A DNA stretch of 64,000 nt, from assembly GCF_000576635.1 (NCBI RefSeq), contig NZ_AVFL01000002.1, positions 372,001-436,000 of the forward strand, read 5' to 3'. A program made the position numbers and the translations under genes. The DNA comes from Skermanella stibiiresistens SB22 (lineage in GTDB: Bacteria > Pseudomonadota > Alphaproteobacteria > Azospirillales > Azospirillaceae). Below are positions 56,441 through 64,000 of the stretch, piece by piece; positions within the stretch are counted from its first letter, which is position 1; every line of letters starts with the position of its first letter. The notes beneath the pieces are model-generated. The model was not told the origin of the DNA and searched no databases. It saw only the letters and a list, made by a program, of their open reading frames with translations.

Positions 56441-57083
56441 AGCCGGCGCCGGCGGGGCTCGAAAGATTCTTCTGGTCGATGATCATCCCGTTGTCCGGAC
56501 TGGGTGCAGGCGGTTGCTGGCGTCCGCCGGGGGCCACGTGATCCTGGAGGCGGAGAACGGCGCCCGGGCGCTCGAGCTCCATGGGTCGGAAAAGCCGGAC
56601 TGCGTCGTGCTGGACCTTGGACTGCCGGACATGAGCGGGCTGGATTTGCTGGCGAGTATCCGCGCGCTTGACCCGGACGCGCGAGTGCTGGTTTTCAGCA
56701 TGCATGAGGATCCCGTCTTCGCGGCACGCGCCCTGGATGCCGGGGCTCGTGGTTACGTCACCAAGAATGACGCTCCGGAGGAGTTGGTCGCGGCGGTCGA
56801 GAGCGTGCTGGCCGGTGACGTCTACCTCAGCCGCGACATGGCGCGCGATGTCGCCTTGATGAACCACGGGCCCAACCGCGATCCCTTGCGCGACCTGACA
56901 CCCCGCGAACTGCGCGTCCTGGCCGAACTGGGGCGCGGCGGGGCCATCGGTGACATCGCGGAACGCCTGGGCGTCAGTTACAAGACGATCGCGAACACCT
57001 GCACGATCATGAAGACGAAGCTGCGCGCCGGCAGCATTCGCGATTTGATTCGCATCGCCGTCGAGCGTCGGCTCGACCCATGA
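56430..57083 (+). CDS. NarL/MoxX-type response regulator
   Basis: A 217-residue regulator. Receiver with Asp17-Asp18, phospho-acceptor Asp62 in VVLDLGLPDMSG and Lys in YVTKNDAP; GerE helix-turn-helix at about 150-205 (LTPRELRVLAELGRGGAIGDIAERLGVSYKTI has its core here). GAGGAG precedes ATG. Cognate partner of the overlapping kinase. The next gene encodes a YVTN propeller protein common in PQQ-linked alcohol oxidation loci. Confidence 0.9.
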   Translation: MVDEAGAGGARKILLVDDHPVVRTGCRRLLASAGGHVILEAENGARALELHGSEKPDCVVLDLGLPDMSGLDLLASIRALDPDARVLVFSMHEDPVFAARALDAGARGYVTKNDAPEELVAAVESVLAGDVYLSRDMARDVALMNHGPNRDPLRDLTPRELRVLAELGRGGAIGDIAERLGVSYKTIANTCTIMKTKLRAGSIRDLIRIAVERRLDP

Positions 57084-57267
57084 CAACGCCCGAGGGGCTC
57101 GTCGGGAAAATTCGGCAAGGCAAGCCGGGAGTAAATGGAATGGTCAAGGTGAAGACTGCCTGATCTTCGCAGAATAGCACTGTTACTAATTAAAAGTTCT
57201 TGCCTCAACGCGACGGTGACGGGAAGCTCCTCTCCAACAAAGAATCGTACGCGGGAGGGATCGTCAC

Positions 57268-58239
57268 ATGGTGGGATTGAAGCCGTTGCTGCTTGGCGGC
57301 GTAATGGCCGCGATATTCACTTTCCCGGCTGCGGCCGACACGATTTATATCTCCAACGAGAAGGACAACACCATCTCGGTGGTGGATGGTGAGAAGTTGG
57401 TCGTCACCGACACCATCCGCGTCGGACGTCGGCCTCGTGGCATCACGTTCAATCTCGAGATGACGCATCTCTACGTCTGCATCGGCGACGAGAACCGGAT
57501 CGACGTGATCGACTTGGCGACCAACAAGGTGGTCGGTCGTCTGCCGTCCGGTCCCGATCCGGAACTGTTCGTCCATCATCCGACCGATGCCATGCTGTAC
57601 GTCGCCAACGAGGACGACAACATGGTCTCGGTCATCGATACAAAGGCCCGCAAGGTCGTGGCGGAGATCCAGGTCGGCGTCGAGCCGGAGGGGATGGGCA
57701 TCAGCCCGGATGGGAAGCTGCTGGTCAACACCTCCGAGACCACCAACATGGCCCACTTCATCGACACCGCGACCAAGGAGATCGTCGCGAACGTGCTGGT
57801 GGACAGCCGCCCACGCGTCGCCGAGTTCACCTCCGACGGCAAGCACGTCTGGGTATCGGCCGAGATCGGCGGCACCGTCAGCGTGATCGACAGCGCCACG
57901 CGCCAGCCGGTCAAGAAGATCGAATTCGCCGTGACCGGCGTCTCCAAGGAGGCGATCCAGCCGGTCGGCATCCAGATCACCAAGGACATGAAACGGGCCT
58001 TCGTGGCGCTCGGACCCAGCAACAGGGTGGCCGAGGTCGACCCGGCCACGTTCGAGGTCCGCAAGTATCATCTCGTCGGCCAGCGCGTCTGGAACCTGGC
58101 ACTCTCCCCCGACGAGAAGCGGCTTTACTCGACCAACGGCGTCAGCAGCGACATCAGCGTGATCGACGTCGAGAACAGTAAGGTCATCAAATCCATCCCG
58201 GTTGGCGGCGCGCCATGGGGTGTGGTCGTGAGACCGTAG
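57268..58239 (+). CDS. YVTN beta-propeller protein of the PQQ-catabolism type
   Basis: A 323-residue periplasmic protein with a Sec signal (1-23, ending PAAAD). It has about seven repeats of the pattern V-x-V-I-D-x-A/T-x-x-K-V (for example VIDLATNKVVGRLPSGPDP). It matches the family found next to PQQ-dependent alcohol dehydrogenases and their ABC transporters. No such dehydrogenase is here. The upstream two-component pair probably regulates it or related genes. Confidence 0.85.
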   Translation: MVGLKPLLLGGVMAAIFTFPAAADTIYISNEKDNTISVVDGEKLVVTDTIRVGRRPRGITFNLEMTHLYVCIGDENRIDVIDLATNKVVGRLPSGPDPELFVHHPTDAMLYVANEDDNMVSVIDTKARKVVAEIQVGVEPEGMGISPDGKLLVNTSETTNMAHFIDTATKEIVANVLVDSRPRVAEFTSDGKHVWVSAEIGGTVSVIDSATRQPVKKIEFAVTGVSKEAIQPVGIQITKDMKRAFVALGPSNRVAEVDPATFEVRKYHLVGQRVWNLALSPDEKRLYSTNGVSSDISVIDVENSKVIKSIPVGGAPWGVVVRP

Positions 58240-58282
58240 CGAGCGCCGTGTCTTTGAGCGTAACCGAGTTCGTCACTTTCAC

Positions 58283-58314
58283 CCCGGATCGTCGCGAGAC
58301 GGTCCGGGTTTTTT
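58283..58314 (+). terminator. Rho-independent terminator after the YVTN gene
   Basis: CCCGGATCGTC (58283-58293) pairs with GACGGTCCGGG (58298-58308) including one G-T pair, GCGA loop, followed by six T. The most classical terminator in the window. Confidence 0.92.
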
Positions 58315-58326
58315 CTTCGAGGCGGC

Positions 58327-58343
58327 GTTACACTTTGTTACAC
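58327..58343. repeat. Direct repeat GTTACAC, possible operator
   Basis: GTTACAC occurs at 58327-58333 and 58337-58343, spaced exactly 10 bases (one helical turn), about 125 bases before the RND adaptor. The spacing suits side-by-side binding of a regulator, but no regulator gene is adjacent. Confidence 0.3.
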
Positions 58344-58467
58344 GAGAGGCACTGGTAGACACACTCTAGTCATCAATATTGGGTTCAATGGCGATGCCGT
58401 CGACGCGGAGCGTTGGCGGTCGTAATTTGGCGTGCTCCGATCCAGCCCGCCTGCTACTGGGCGATTG

Positions 58468-59562
58468 ATGACAAAGGTTGACCCCTCGATGAAATTGGCC
58501 GGTCTCCTGGTGGCCGTGATCGCCATCGTCACGGCGGTGCTCGGTACGACCTATTGGCGTTCCGACGTGGCGCACGCGCAAGGACAGCAGCAGGGCAGGC
58601 GGCAGGCACCACCCCCCGCCGTCGAAGCGGCCCCCGTCAAGGTCGACCGCATAACGTCGGTCATCGACGCGGTCGGCACCCTGGAGCCGGCGGAGGCGAT
58701 GTCCCTGGCACCCGAGATCGAGGGGACGCTGGCGGAGATCCTGTTTCGCGAGGGCACCCCCGTCCAAGCGGGGCAGATCCTGGTCCGGCTGGACGACTCG
58801 ATCCTCAAGGCGGAATTGGCCAAGGCGCGCGCCGAACTGGGCTTGGCCGAAGCCAATTTCGAGCGCGCCGATACTCTGCTGAGGCAGCGATCCGGAACCC
58901 AGCGGACCCGGGACGAGACGTTCTCCGCCCTGCAATCGGCCCGCGCCTCCGTCCAGCTGGCACAGACCCAATTGGACAAGACGGTCCTGCGGGCACCGTT
59001 CGATGGCGTGCTGGGATTGCGCTCGGTCAGCAAGGGTGAATTCGTCAGCCGCGGTGACACGCTGGTCACCCTCCAATCGATCGACCCGCTCAAGGTCGAT
59101 TTCCGGGTGCCCGAAACCCAACTCGCCAACATCCGGGTCGGTCAGAAGATCACGCTTAGCACCGACGCGCTCGCTGGCCGGACCTTCGAGGGGGAGATCT
59201 ACGCGATCGATCCCCAACTCGACGTCAACGGCCGCGCGCTCAAGCTGCGGGCATTGGTGCGGAACCAGGATCAGGTTCTGCGGCCCGGCCTGTTCGCCCG
59301 CGTCGGCATCTCGGCCGCCAGCCGCGACAACGCCATCATGATCCCGGAATCGGCGGTCGTGCCCGAGGGCAATAGCCGCTACGTCTTCCGCATCCAGGAG
59401 GGTAAGGCCCAGCGGGTCGACGTCAAGCTTGGCCAGCGCCGCGCCGGCGAGGTCGAGGTGGTCGAGGGATTGTCTCCCGGCGACGTGGTCGTGACCGGAG
59501 GCCAGCAGCGGGTGAGGGCCGGCGGCCCGGTCGAGATCGTCAACGGCCAGCCCGGCGTCTGA
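58468..59562 (+). CDS. RND efflux periplasmic adaptor (membrane fusion protein)
   Basis: A 364-residue HlyD/AcrA-type adaptor: N-terminal anchor (about 8-28), biotinyl-lipoyl halves (PEIEGTLAEILFREGTPVQAG and TVLRAPFDGVLGLRSVSKGEF), a helical hairpin and beta-barrel/membrane-proximal domains. ATG 58468 has a weak ribosome site; ATG 58489 is possible. Ends four bases before the pump gene. No outer-membrane factor gene is present, so a TolC-like partner must be elsewhere. Confidence 0.92.
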   Translation: MTKVDPSMKLAGLLVAVIAIVTAVLGTTYWRSDVAHAQGQQQGRRQAPPPAVEAAPVKVDRITSVIDAVGTLEPAEAMSLAPEIEGTLAEILFREGTPVQAGQILVRLDDSILKAELAKARAELGLAEANFERADTLLRQRSGTQRTRDETFSALQSARASVQLAQTQLDKTVLRAPFDGVLGLRSVSKGEFVSRGDTLVTLQSIDPLKVDFRVPETQLANIRVGQKITLSTDALAGRTFEGEIYAIDPQLDVNGRALKLRALVRNQDQVLRPGLFARVGISAASRDNAIMIPESAVVPEGNSRYVFRIQEGKAQRVDVKLGQRRAGEVEVVEGLSPGDVVVTGGQQRVRAGGPVEIVNGQPGV

Positions 59563-59565
59563 GGC

Positions 59566-62500
59566 ATGACCCTTTCCGACATCTGCGTCCGGCGTCCCGT
59601 CTTCGCGACGGTGATGAGCCTGATCCTGATCCTGCTCGGCGTGGTCAGCTACGATCGCCTGACCGTCCGGGAATATCCCAACATCGACGAGCCGGTCGTC
59701 TCGGTCAACACGACCTATATCGGAGCCTCCGCCGAGATCATCGAGAGCCAGGTCACGCAGGTGCTGGAAGGCTCGATCGCCGGCATCGAGGGGATCGACG
59801 TGCTGTCCTCGGTCAGCCGGCCGGAAAGCAGCCGGATCACGGTCCGCTTCCGCCAGAACATCAATCCCGACGTGGCGGCGAGCGACGTGCGCGATCGGGT
59901 GGGCCGCGTGCGCGGCCGTCTGCCGGACGAGATCGACGAGCCGATCATCGCCAAGGTCGAGGCGGACGCGCAGCCGATCATCACCATGCCGTTCACCAGC
60001 GACCGCCTGTCAGGGCTGGAGATCACCGACTATATCGACCGCTACGTCGTCGACCGTTTCAAGAACCTGCCCGGTGTCGCCGACGTCCAGATCCTGGGCG
60101 AGCGCCGCTACGCCATGCGGATCTGGATCGACCGCGCGCGGCTGGCTGGCTACAACCTCACGGTCCAGGATGTCGAGTCGGCGCTGCGTGGCCAGAACAT
60201 CGAGGTGCCGGCCGGCCGGGTCGAAAGCTCCGACCGCGAGTTCACGGTGCTGTCCCGCACGGGACTGGTGGAGCCGGAACAATTCGGCAATATCGTGGTC
60301 AAGGTGGCGGATGGTTTCCCGGTCCGAGTCCGCGACATCGCGACGGTCCAGCTCGGCGCGGCCGACGAGCGCCGGGTCAGCCGCTCCAACGGCCAGAACT
60401 CGATCGCGATCGGCATCATCAAGCAGGCGACCGCCAATCCGCTCGATGTGTCGGAGGCGGTCAGGCGGACCCTGCCGAGACTGCTGGAGGACCTGCCCGA
60501 GGGCATGCGGGCCGAGATCGTCAACGACAGCGCCGTGTTCATCGACCGCTCGATCCAGGCGGTGTTCCACACGATCCTGGAGGCCGTCATCCTGGTCGTG
60601 CTGGTCATCCTGTTCTTCCTGCGGACGGTCCGCGCGACCATCATCCCGGTGGTGACGATCCCGGTGTCGCTGATCACCACCTTCGCCCTGATGTACGCGG
60701 CGGGTTTCACCATCAACACGCTGACGCTGCTGGCCATGGTGCTCGCGATCGGGCTGGTGGTGGACGACGCCATCGTGGTGCTGGAGAACGTCTATCGGCA
60801 CATCGAGATGGGCAAGCGGCCGGTCCACGCGGCGCTGGTCGGCACGCGGGAGATCGGTTTCGCCGTCATCGCCATGACGCTGACCCTGGCCGCCGTCTAC
60901 GCGCCGGTCGCCTTCGCGCCGGGGCGCACCGGCCGCCTGTTCCTGGAGTTCGCGCTGACGCTCGCGGGCGCCGTCCTGGTCTCCGGTTTCGTGGCGCTGA
61001 CCCTGACGCCGATGATGTGCTCCAAGCTGCTCAAGGGGCACGAGAGCCACGGACGATTCTATAACTCCCTCGAACGCTTCTTCGTCGCCATGGGAAATGG
61101 CTATGACCGGGTGTTGCGCGCCAGCCTGCGCGCCCGCCCGCTGATCGTGCTGCTCGCGGTGGGCGTGGCCGGGGCCAGCGTCGTGTTGTTCCTGTCACTG
61201 AAGTCGGAGACGGCGCCGGTCGAGGACCGGGGCCTGATCCAGGCGATCGGCGTGGCGCCGGAAGGCTCGACCATCGATTTCACCGCGCGTTATGGCCGGG
61301 AGCTGGAACGGGTCTTCGCGAGCGTGCCCGAGATCCAGAGCTACATCGTGATCTCCGGCGTGCCGGAAGTGACCAGGACGCTGGCCTTCGCCCGCCTCCG
61401 GGATTGGGACGACCGCGACCGCAAGCAGCAGGACATCGTCGCGCAGCTTCAGTCCAAGCTGTCCAAGATCGCGGGCATCAGCGTGTTCGCGCTCAATCCA
61501 CCCTCCCTGGGTCAGCGCGGCGGTAGCAAGCCGGTCGAGTTCGTCATCCAAACCTCCGGCACCTACAAGGAGTTGGAGGATTATGTTAATCGGATGCTTG
61601 AGCGGATTTCCCAGAACACCGGCCTGATCAACGTCGACAGCGACCTCAAATTGAACAAACCCCAGCTCGACGTGGTGGTCAACCGGGACAAGATCGCCGA
61701 CGCCGGCATCCAGGTCGACGTGGTCTCCCGCACGCTGGAAAGCCTGCTGGGTGGCCGGCAGGTCACGCGGTTCGAGCGCAACGGCGAGCAATACGACGTC
61801 TATGTCCAGTTGGGGGAAACCGACCGGTCCACGCCACGCGACCTCAGCCAGATCTATGTCCGGGGTGGCGATGGCGCCATGATCCAGCTTTCCAACCTAG
61901 TCGAGGTCCGAGAGGTCGTGGCGCCCAAGGAACTCAATCGATTCAACCAGCTTCGCGCCGCCACGATCAGCGCCACCCCGGCCCCCGGCGTCTCCCTGGG
62001 CGAGGCCATCGCCTTCATGGAGCAGGCTGCGGACGAGGTGCTGCCGCAGGGTGTCCAGGTCGACTATGCCGGGCAGAGCCGGGAATTCCGCGACGCCGGG
62101 TCCAGCCTGATCTTCGTCTTCGTGCTGGCCCTGGGGTTCATCTATCTGGTGCTGGCCGCGCAGTTCGAGAGCTTCGTCAATCCCTTCGTGATCATGCTGA
62201 CGGTGCCGCTCTCGATGACCGGCGCCTTGCTGGCCCTCTATCTCACCGGAGGCACCCTCAACGTTTACAGCCAGATCGGGCTGGTGACGCTGGTCGGCTT
62301 GATCACCAAGCACGGCATCCTGATCGTCGAATTCGCCAACCAGCTTCAGGACGAGGGCAGGGCCAAGCTGGATGCCGTGATCGAGGCCGCCGTGCTGCGC
62401 CTGCGGCCGATCCTGATGACCACTGGCGCCATGGTGCTGGGGGCGCTGCCGCTGGCCCTGGCGACGGGGGCGGGCGCCGAGAGCCGGCAGCAGATCGGTT

Positions 62501-62640
62501 GGGTGATCGTCGGCGGCATGTCGCTTGGTACGCTGCTGACGCTGTTCGTCGTGCCGACCATGTATACCCTGATGACCCGGCAAAGGTCGGTGGCGCGCCT
62601 TGAGGATTTCGAGGCGCCACACGCCGCCCCGGCGGAATAG
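59566..62640 (+). CDS. RND multidrug efflux pump (HAE1 type)
   Basis: A 1024-residue inner-membrane proton-driven exporter, similar to AcrB/MexB in length with 12 spans and two large periplasmic loops. The proton-relay acidic pair in TM4 is intact (IGLVVDDAIVVLEN), and the N-terminal VRRPVFATVMSL and C-terminal half repeat (GLVTLVGLITKHGILIVEFAN) are typical. Substrates unknown. Confidence 0.95.
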   Translation: MTLSDICVRRPVFATVMSLILILLGVVSYDRLTVREYPNIDEPVVSVNTTYIGASAEIIESQVTQVLEGSIAGIEGIDVLSSVSRPESSRITVRFRQNINPDVAASDVRDRVGRVRGRLPDEIDEPIIAKVEADAQPIITMPFTSDRLSGLEITDYIDRYVVDRFKNLPGVADVQILGERRYAMRIWIDRARLAGYNLTVQDVESALRGQNIEVPAGRVESSDREFTVLSRTGLVEPEQFGNIVVKVADGFPVRVRDIATVQLGAADERRVSRSNGQNSIAIGIIKQATANPLDVSEAVRRTLPRLLEDLPEGMRAEIVNDSAVFIDRSIQAVFHTILEAVILVVLVILFFLRTVRATIIPVVTIPVSLITTFALMYAAGFTINTLTLLAMVLAIGLVVDDAIVVLENVYRHIEMGKRPVHAALVGTREIGFAVIAMTLTLAAVYAPVAFAPGRTGRLFLEFALTLAGAVLVSGFVALTLTPMMCSKLLKGHESHGRFYNSLERFFVAMGNGYDRVLRASLRARPLIVLLAVGVAGASVVLFLSLKSETAPVEDRGLIQAIGVAPEGSTIDFTARYGRELERVFASVPEIQSYIVISGVPEVTRTLAFARLRDWDDRDRKQQDIVAQLQSKLSKIAGISVFALNPPSLGQRGGSKPVEFVIQTSGTYKELEDYVNRMLERISQNTGLINVDSDLKLNKPQLDVVVNRDKIADAGIQVDVVSRTLESLLGGRQVTRFERNGEQYDVYVQLGETDRSTPRDLSQIYVRGGDGAMIQLSNLVEVREVVAPKELNRFNQLRAATISATPAPGVSLGEAIAFMEQAADEVLPQGVQVDYAGQSREFRDAGSSLIFVFVLALGFIYLVLAAQFESFVNPFVIMLTVPLSMTGALLALYLTGGTLNVYSQIGLVTLVGLITKHGILIVEFANQLQDEGRAKLDAVIEAAVLRLRPILMTTGAMVLGALPLALATGAGAESRQQIGWVIVGGMSLGTLLTLFVVPTMYTLMTRQRSVARLEDFEAPHAAPAE

Positions 62641-62788
62641 GCTCGCTGGAACGGCCATTGGCCGGTGGCGCGGCGGATCGTTGCTCCCGCGCATTCGCCC
62701 TTGCCAGGACGTCCCTGGGTGCGACATGTCTGGCAGGGAATGAGCCGTCGGCGGATCGGCGCCGCGGCAAGGCAAGAGGAGCGACGGT

Positions 62789-63115
62789 ATGTTCATCGCG
62801 ATGAACCGGTTCAAGGTGTTGCCCGGAGCGGAAAGCGATTTCGAGGCGGTCTGGCTGAACCGCGAGAGCCATCTCCACAAGGTCCCCGGCTTCGTCGAGT
62901 TCCACATGCTGCGGGGGCCGCAGCGCGACGACCATCGGCTCTACAGCTCCCACACCATTTGGAAGTCCGAGGAGCATTTCCTCGGCTGGACCCGGTCCGA
63001 GGCCTTCCGTGACGCCCACAAGGGGGCCGGCGGCAACAAGCCGATGTATCTGGGTCATCCGGAATTCGAGGGCTTCGAGGTCATCCAGACCGTGACCAAT
63101 CCCAACGCCGACTGA
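62789..63115 (+). CDS. ABM-fold monooxygenase (heme-degrading type)
   Basis: A 108-residue dimeric alpha/beta protein of the antibiotic biosynthesis monooxygenase family: FIAMNRFKVLPGAESDFEAVW, the HLHKVPGFVEFHMLRG segment and a Trp/Phe-rich helix HTIWKSEEHFLGWTRSEAF. This resembles HmoA/IsdG-like heme oxygenases, with the usual Asn-Trp-His set partly recognisable. AGAGGAG precedes ATG. Followed closely by a thioredoxin-like gene. Confidence 0.82.
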   Translation: MFIAMNRFKVLPGAESDFEAVWLNRESHLHKVPGFVEFHMLRGPQRDDHRLYSSHTIWKSEEHFLGWTRSEAFRDAHKGAGGNKPMYLGHPEFEGFEVIQTVTNPNAD

Positions 63116-63135
63116 ATGACGAGGAACTTGTAGAC

Positions 63136-63519
63136 TTGGCCGACGCCCAGCTTTCCGACTTTTTCAATCGTTTTCCGATGCGTCCGATCGCCAGCGCCGA
63201 GCTTGACGCGGCGCTGGCTGAGGAGGCCACGCAGCCTCTGACGATCCTGTTCCTATGGGGGCGGAACTGTCCCAACTGCGACATCGCCAAACGGGCGATG
63301 ATGGTGGCGCCGGAGCGTTTCCAGTTGGCCGACATCCGCTGGTTCCATGACAACGTCTATGATGACTTCGACATGGCGACCCGCTTCGGCGTCCATGGCA
63401 TCCCGGTCTTCTTCCTGTTCCATGGACGCCGGCAGTTGGGCAAGATCACGAGTTGGCCGGGACCCGACGCCTTCCTGGACGTGATCGCCCAGCAACTGCG
63501 CCGGATATCGGCGACCTGA
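63136..63519 (+). CDS. Thioredoxin-fold protein with CPNC motif
   Basis: A 127-residue cytosolic protein with a thioredoxin fold: LFLWGRNCPNCDIAKRAM holds the redox CxxC, and the cis-proline loop is HGIPVFFLFHG. Only a TTG start (63136, GAGGA upstream) is available in frame. It starts 20 bases after the monooxygenase gene, so they may be co-transcribed. Confidence 0.8.
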   Translation: MADAQLSDFFNRFPMRPIASAELDAALAEEATQPLTILFLWGRNCPNCDIAKRAMMVAPERFQLADIRWFHDNVYDDFDMATRFGVHGIPVFFLFHGRRQLGKITSWPGPDAFLDVIAQQLRRISAT

Positions 63520-63537
63520 GACTCGGCAGCGCGGGCC

Positions 63538-63738
63538 TCAGCCGTGCTTCATCGGACAGGTGCGGAGGCCCAGCAGGACATAGGCCGGGCAGAAGCCGAC
63601 GAAGGCTGTCAGCAGCGGTACGACGCCGATCCAACCCCAAGGTGTCTGCGGGCCGACGAAGACCAGGGAGATCAGGACGAGGCCGGCGACGATCCGCAGC
63701 GCGCGGTCTATCGTTCCGAGATTCTTTGGCAGGGACAT
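63538..63738 (-). CDS. YgaP-type (DUF2892) small membrane protein
   Basis: A 66-residue inner-membrane protein of the DUF2892 family: LGTIDRALRIVAGLVLISL, a span, WGWIGVVPLLTAFVGFCPAY and LGLRTC. The conserved GFCPAY-type segment with Cys is present. It lies downstream of the Crp/Fnr gene on the same strand, 85 bases from its stop, and may be regulated by it. Confidence 0.9.
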   Translation of the reverse strand: MSLPKNLGTIDRALRIVAGLVLISLVFVGPQTPWGWIGVVPLLTAFVGFCPAYVLLGLRTCPMKHG

Positions 63739-63822
63739 GGCGGTTTTCCTCTCGTTTCAGGGGCCGTGTCGAGAGGATCGCCCGTCGCCGTCACCCGCTC
63801 AGTGACTAAGTCACCATGAGGT

Positions 63823-64000
63823 TCAGCCAGACGCGGCCGCGGCGAGATCACGCAGGCCGGCGGTATCCAGCACCTCCAGCCGGCCCCGGCCAAGCCCGAC
63901 CAGCCCGAGGCGCTCGAACTCCTTCAACTGCCGGCTGACGACCTCCCGCGCCGTCCCAAGCTCGGTGGCGAGCACCTGATGCGTCAGGGGCACCGTGCCC
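63823..64000 (-). CDS. Crp/Fnr-family regulator (C-terminal part)
   Basis: Only the last 58 codons are present; the gene continues beyond the window. They form the end of a Crp-type helix-turn-helix: LTHQVLATELGTAREVVSRQ then LKEFERLGLVGLGRGRLEVLD. The recognition helix AREVVSRQLKEFE resembles Fnr/Dnr-like and alphaproteobacterial Crp members without a clear Fnr base-contact signature. The effector domain is not visible. Confidence 0.85.
   Translation of the reverse strand, partial: GTVPLTHQVLATELGTAREVVSRQLKEFERLGLVGLGRGRLEVLDTAGLRDLAAAASG

Overview
The window looks like chromosomal DNA of a GC-rich alphaproteobacterium of the Rhodospirillales, most like Azospirillum or Skermanella. This rests on the order lpxI-lpxB / gltA / gltX / comEC, several DUF1127 proteins, abundant two-component and ABC systems, a chemoreceptor fused to PilZ, and short overlaps of the ATGA, GTGA and TTGA type. 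The genus is an inference. I found no tRNA, rRNA, CRISPR array, prophage or intact transposase.

Bases 1-9400 hold housekeeping genes: the end of lpxI, lpxB, a nickel-type glyoxalase I, citrate synthase with a coupled small membrane protein, glutamyl-tRNA synthetase, and a divergent comEC followed by two paralogous glycine-zipper lipoproteins. Bases 8700-14917 form an acetate module: a LuxR-type response regulator converges on a giant SLC5-STAC-PAS-kinase-receiver hybrid kinase (resembling CrbR/CrbS), which is divergent from DUF485-actP. Bases 15070-16640 are accessory: a DUF2934 protein with a possible general-stress promoter, a truncated Rpn-family nuclease remnant ending in a perfect 34-bp inverted repeat, and a possible insertion-sequence scar.

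Bases 16640-29940 are catabolic. A FadR/FCD-type regulator diverges from an NMT1-type ABC importer with two permeases and an FAH-family hydrolase. A hairpin follows. Then come an aminotransferase, an agmatinase-family ureohydrolase, a complete Pot-type ABC importer, a DavA-like amidohydrolase and a sorbosone-dehydrogenase-like protein. Together these suggest uptake and breakdown of a guanidino or polyamine compound. Bases 29940-48310 are mixed: sugar kinase, Ppx/GppA, CBS protein, GerW-like protein, GST, MCP-PilZ, aldo/keto reductase, cytochrome c, acetyltransferases, SDR, Hsp70-like protein, purC, SEC-C protein, SapC, ferredoxin-NADP reductase and a CPBP protease.

Bases 48500-51760 are a small-protein region: four DUF1127 genes, one with two copies of the core motif, a possible 28-residue membrane peptide, and an intergenic stretch with three stacked hairpins that could be an unannotated RNA. 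Bases 52240-64000 hold an ECF sigma/anti-sigma pair, a Bax-inhibitor family protein, a DUF2076 protein, a NarL/MoxXY-type two-component pair with a YVTN beta-propeller protein, an RND efflux pump, a monooxygenase-fold protein, a thioredoxin-like protein, a YgaP-like small membrane protein and the end of a Crp/Fnr regulator.

No clearly new multi-gene system was found. The best leads are the structured RNA candidate, the DUF1127 small-protein cluster, the SLC5-type acetate sensor locus, the guanidino/amide catabolic operon, and the palindrome-bounded nuclease remnant.
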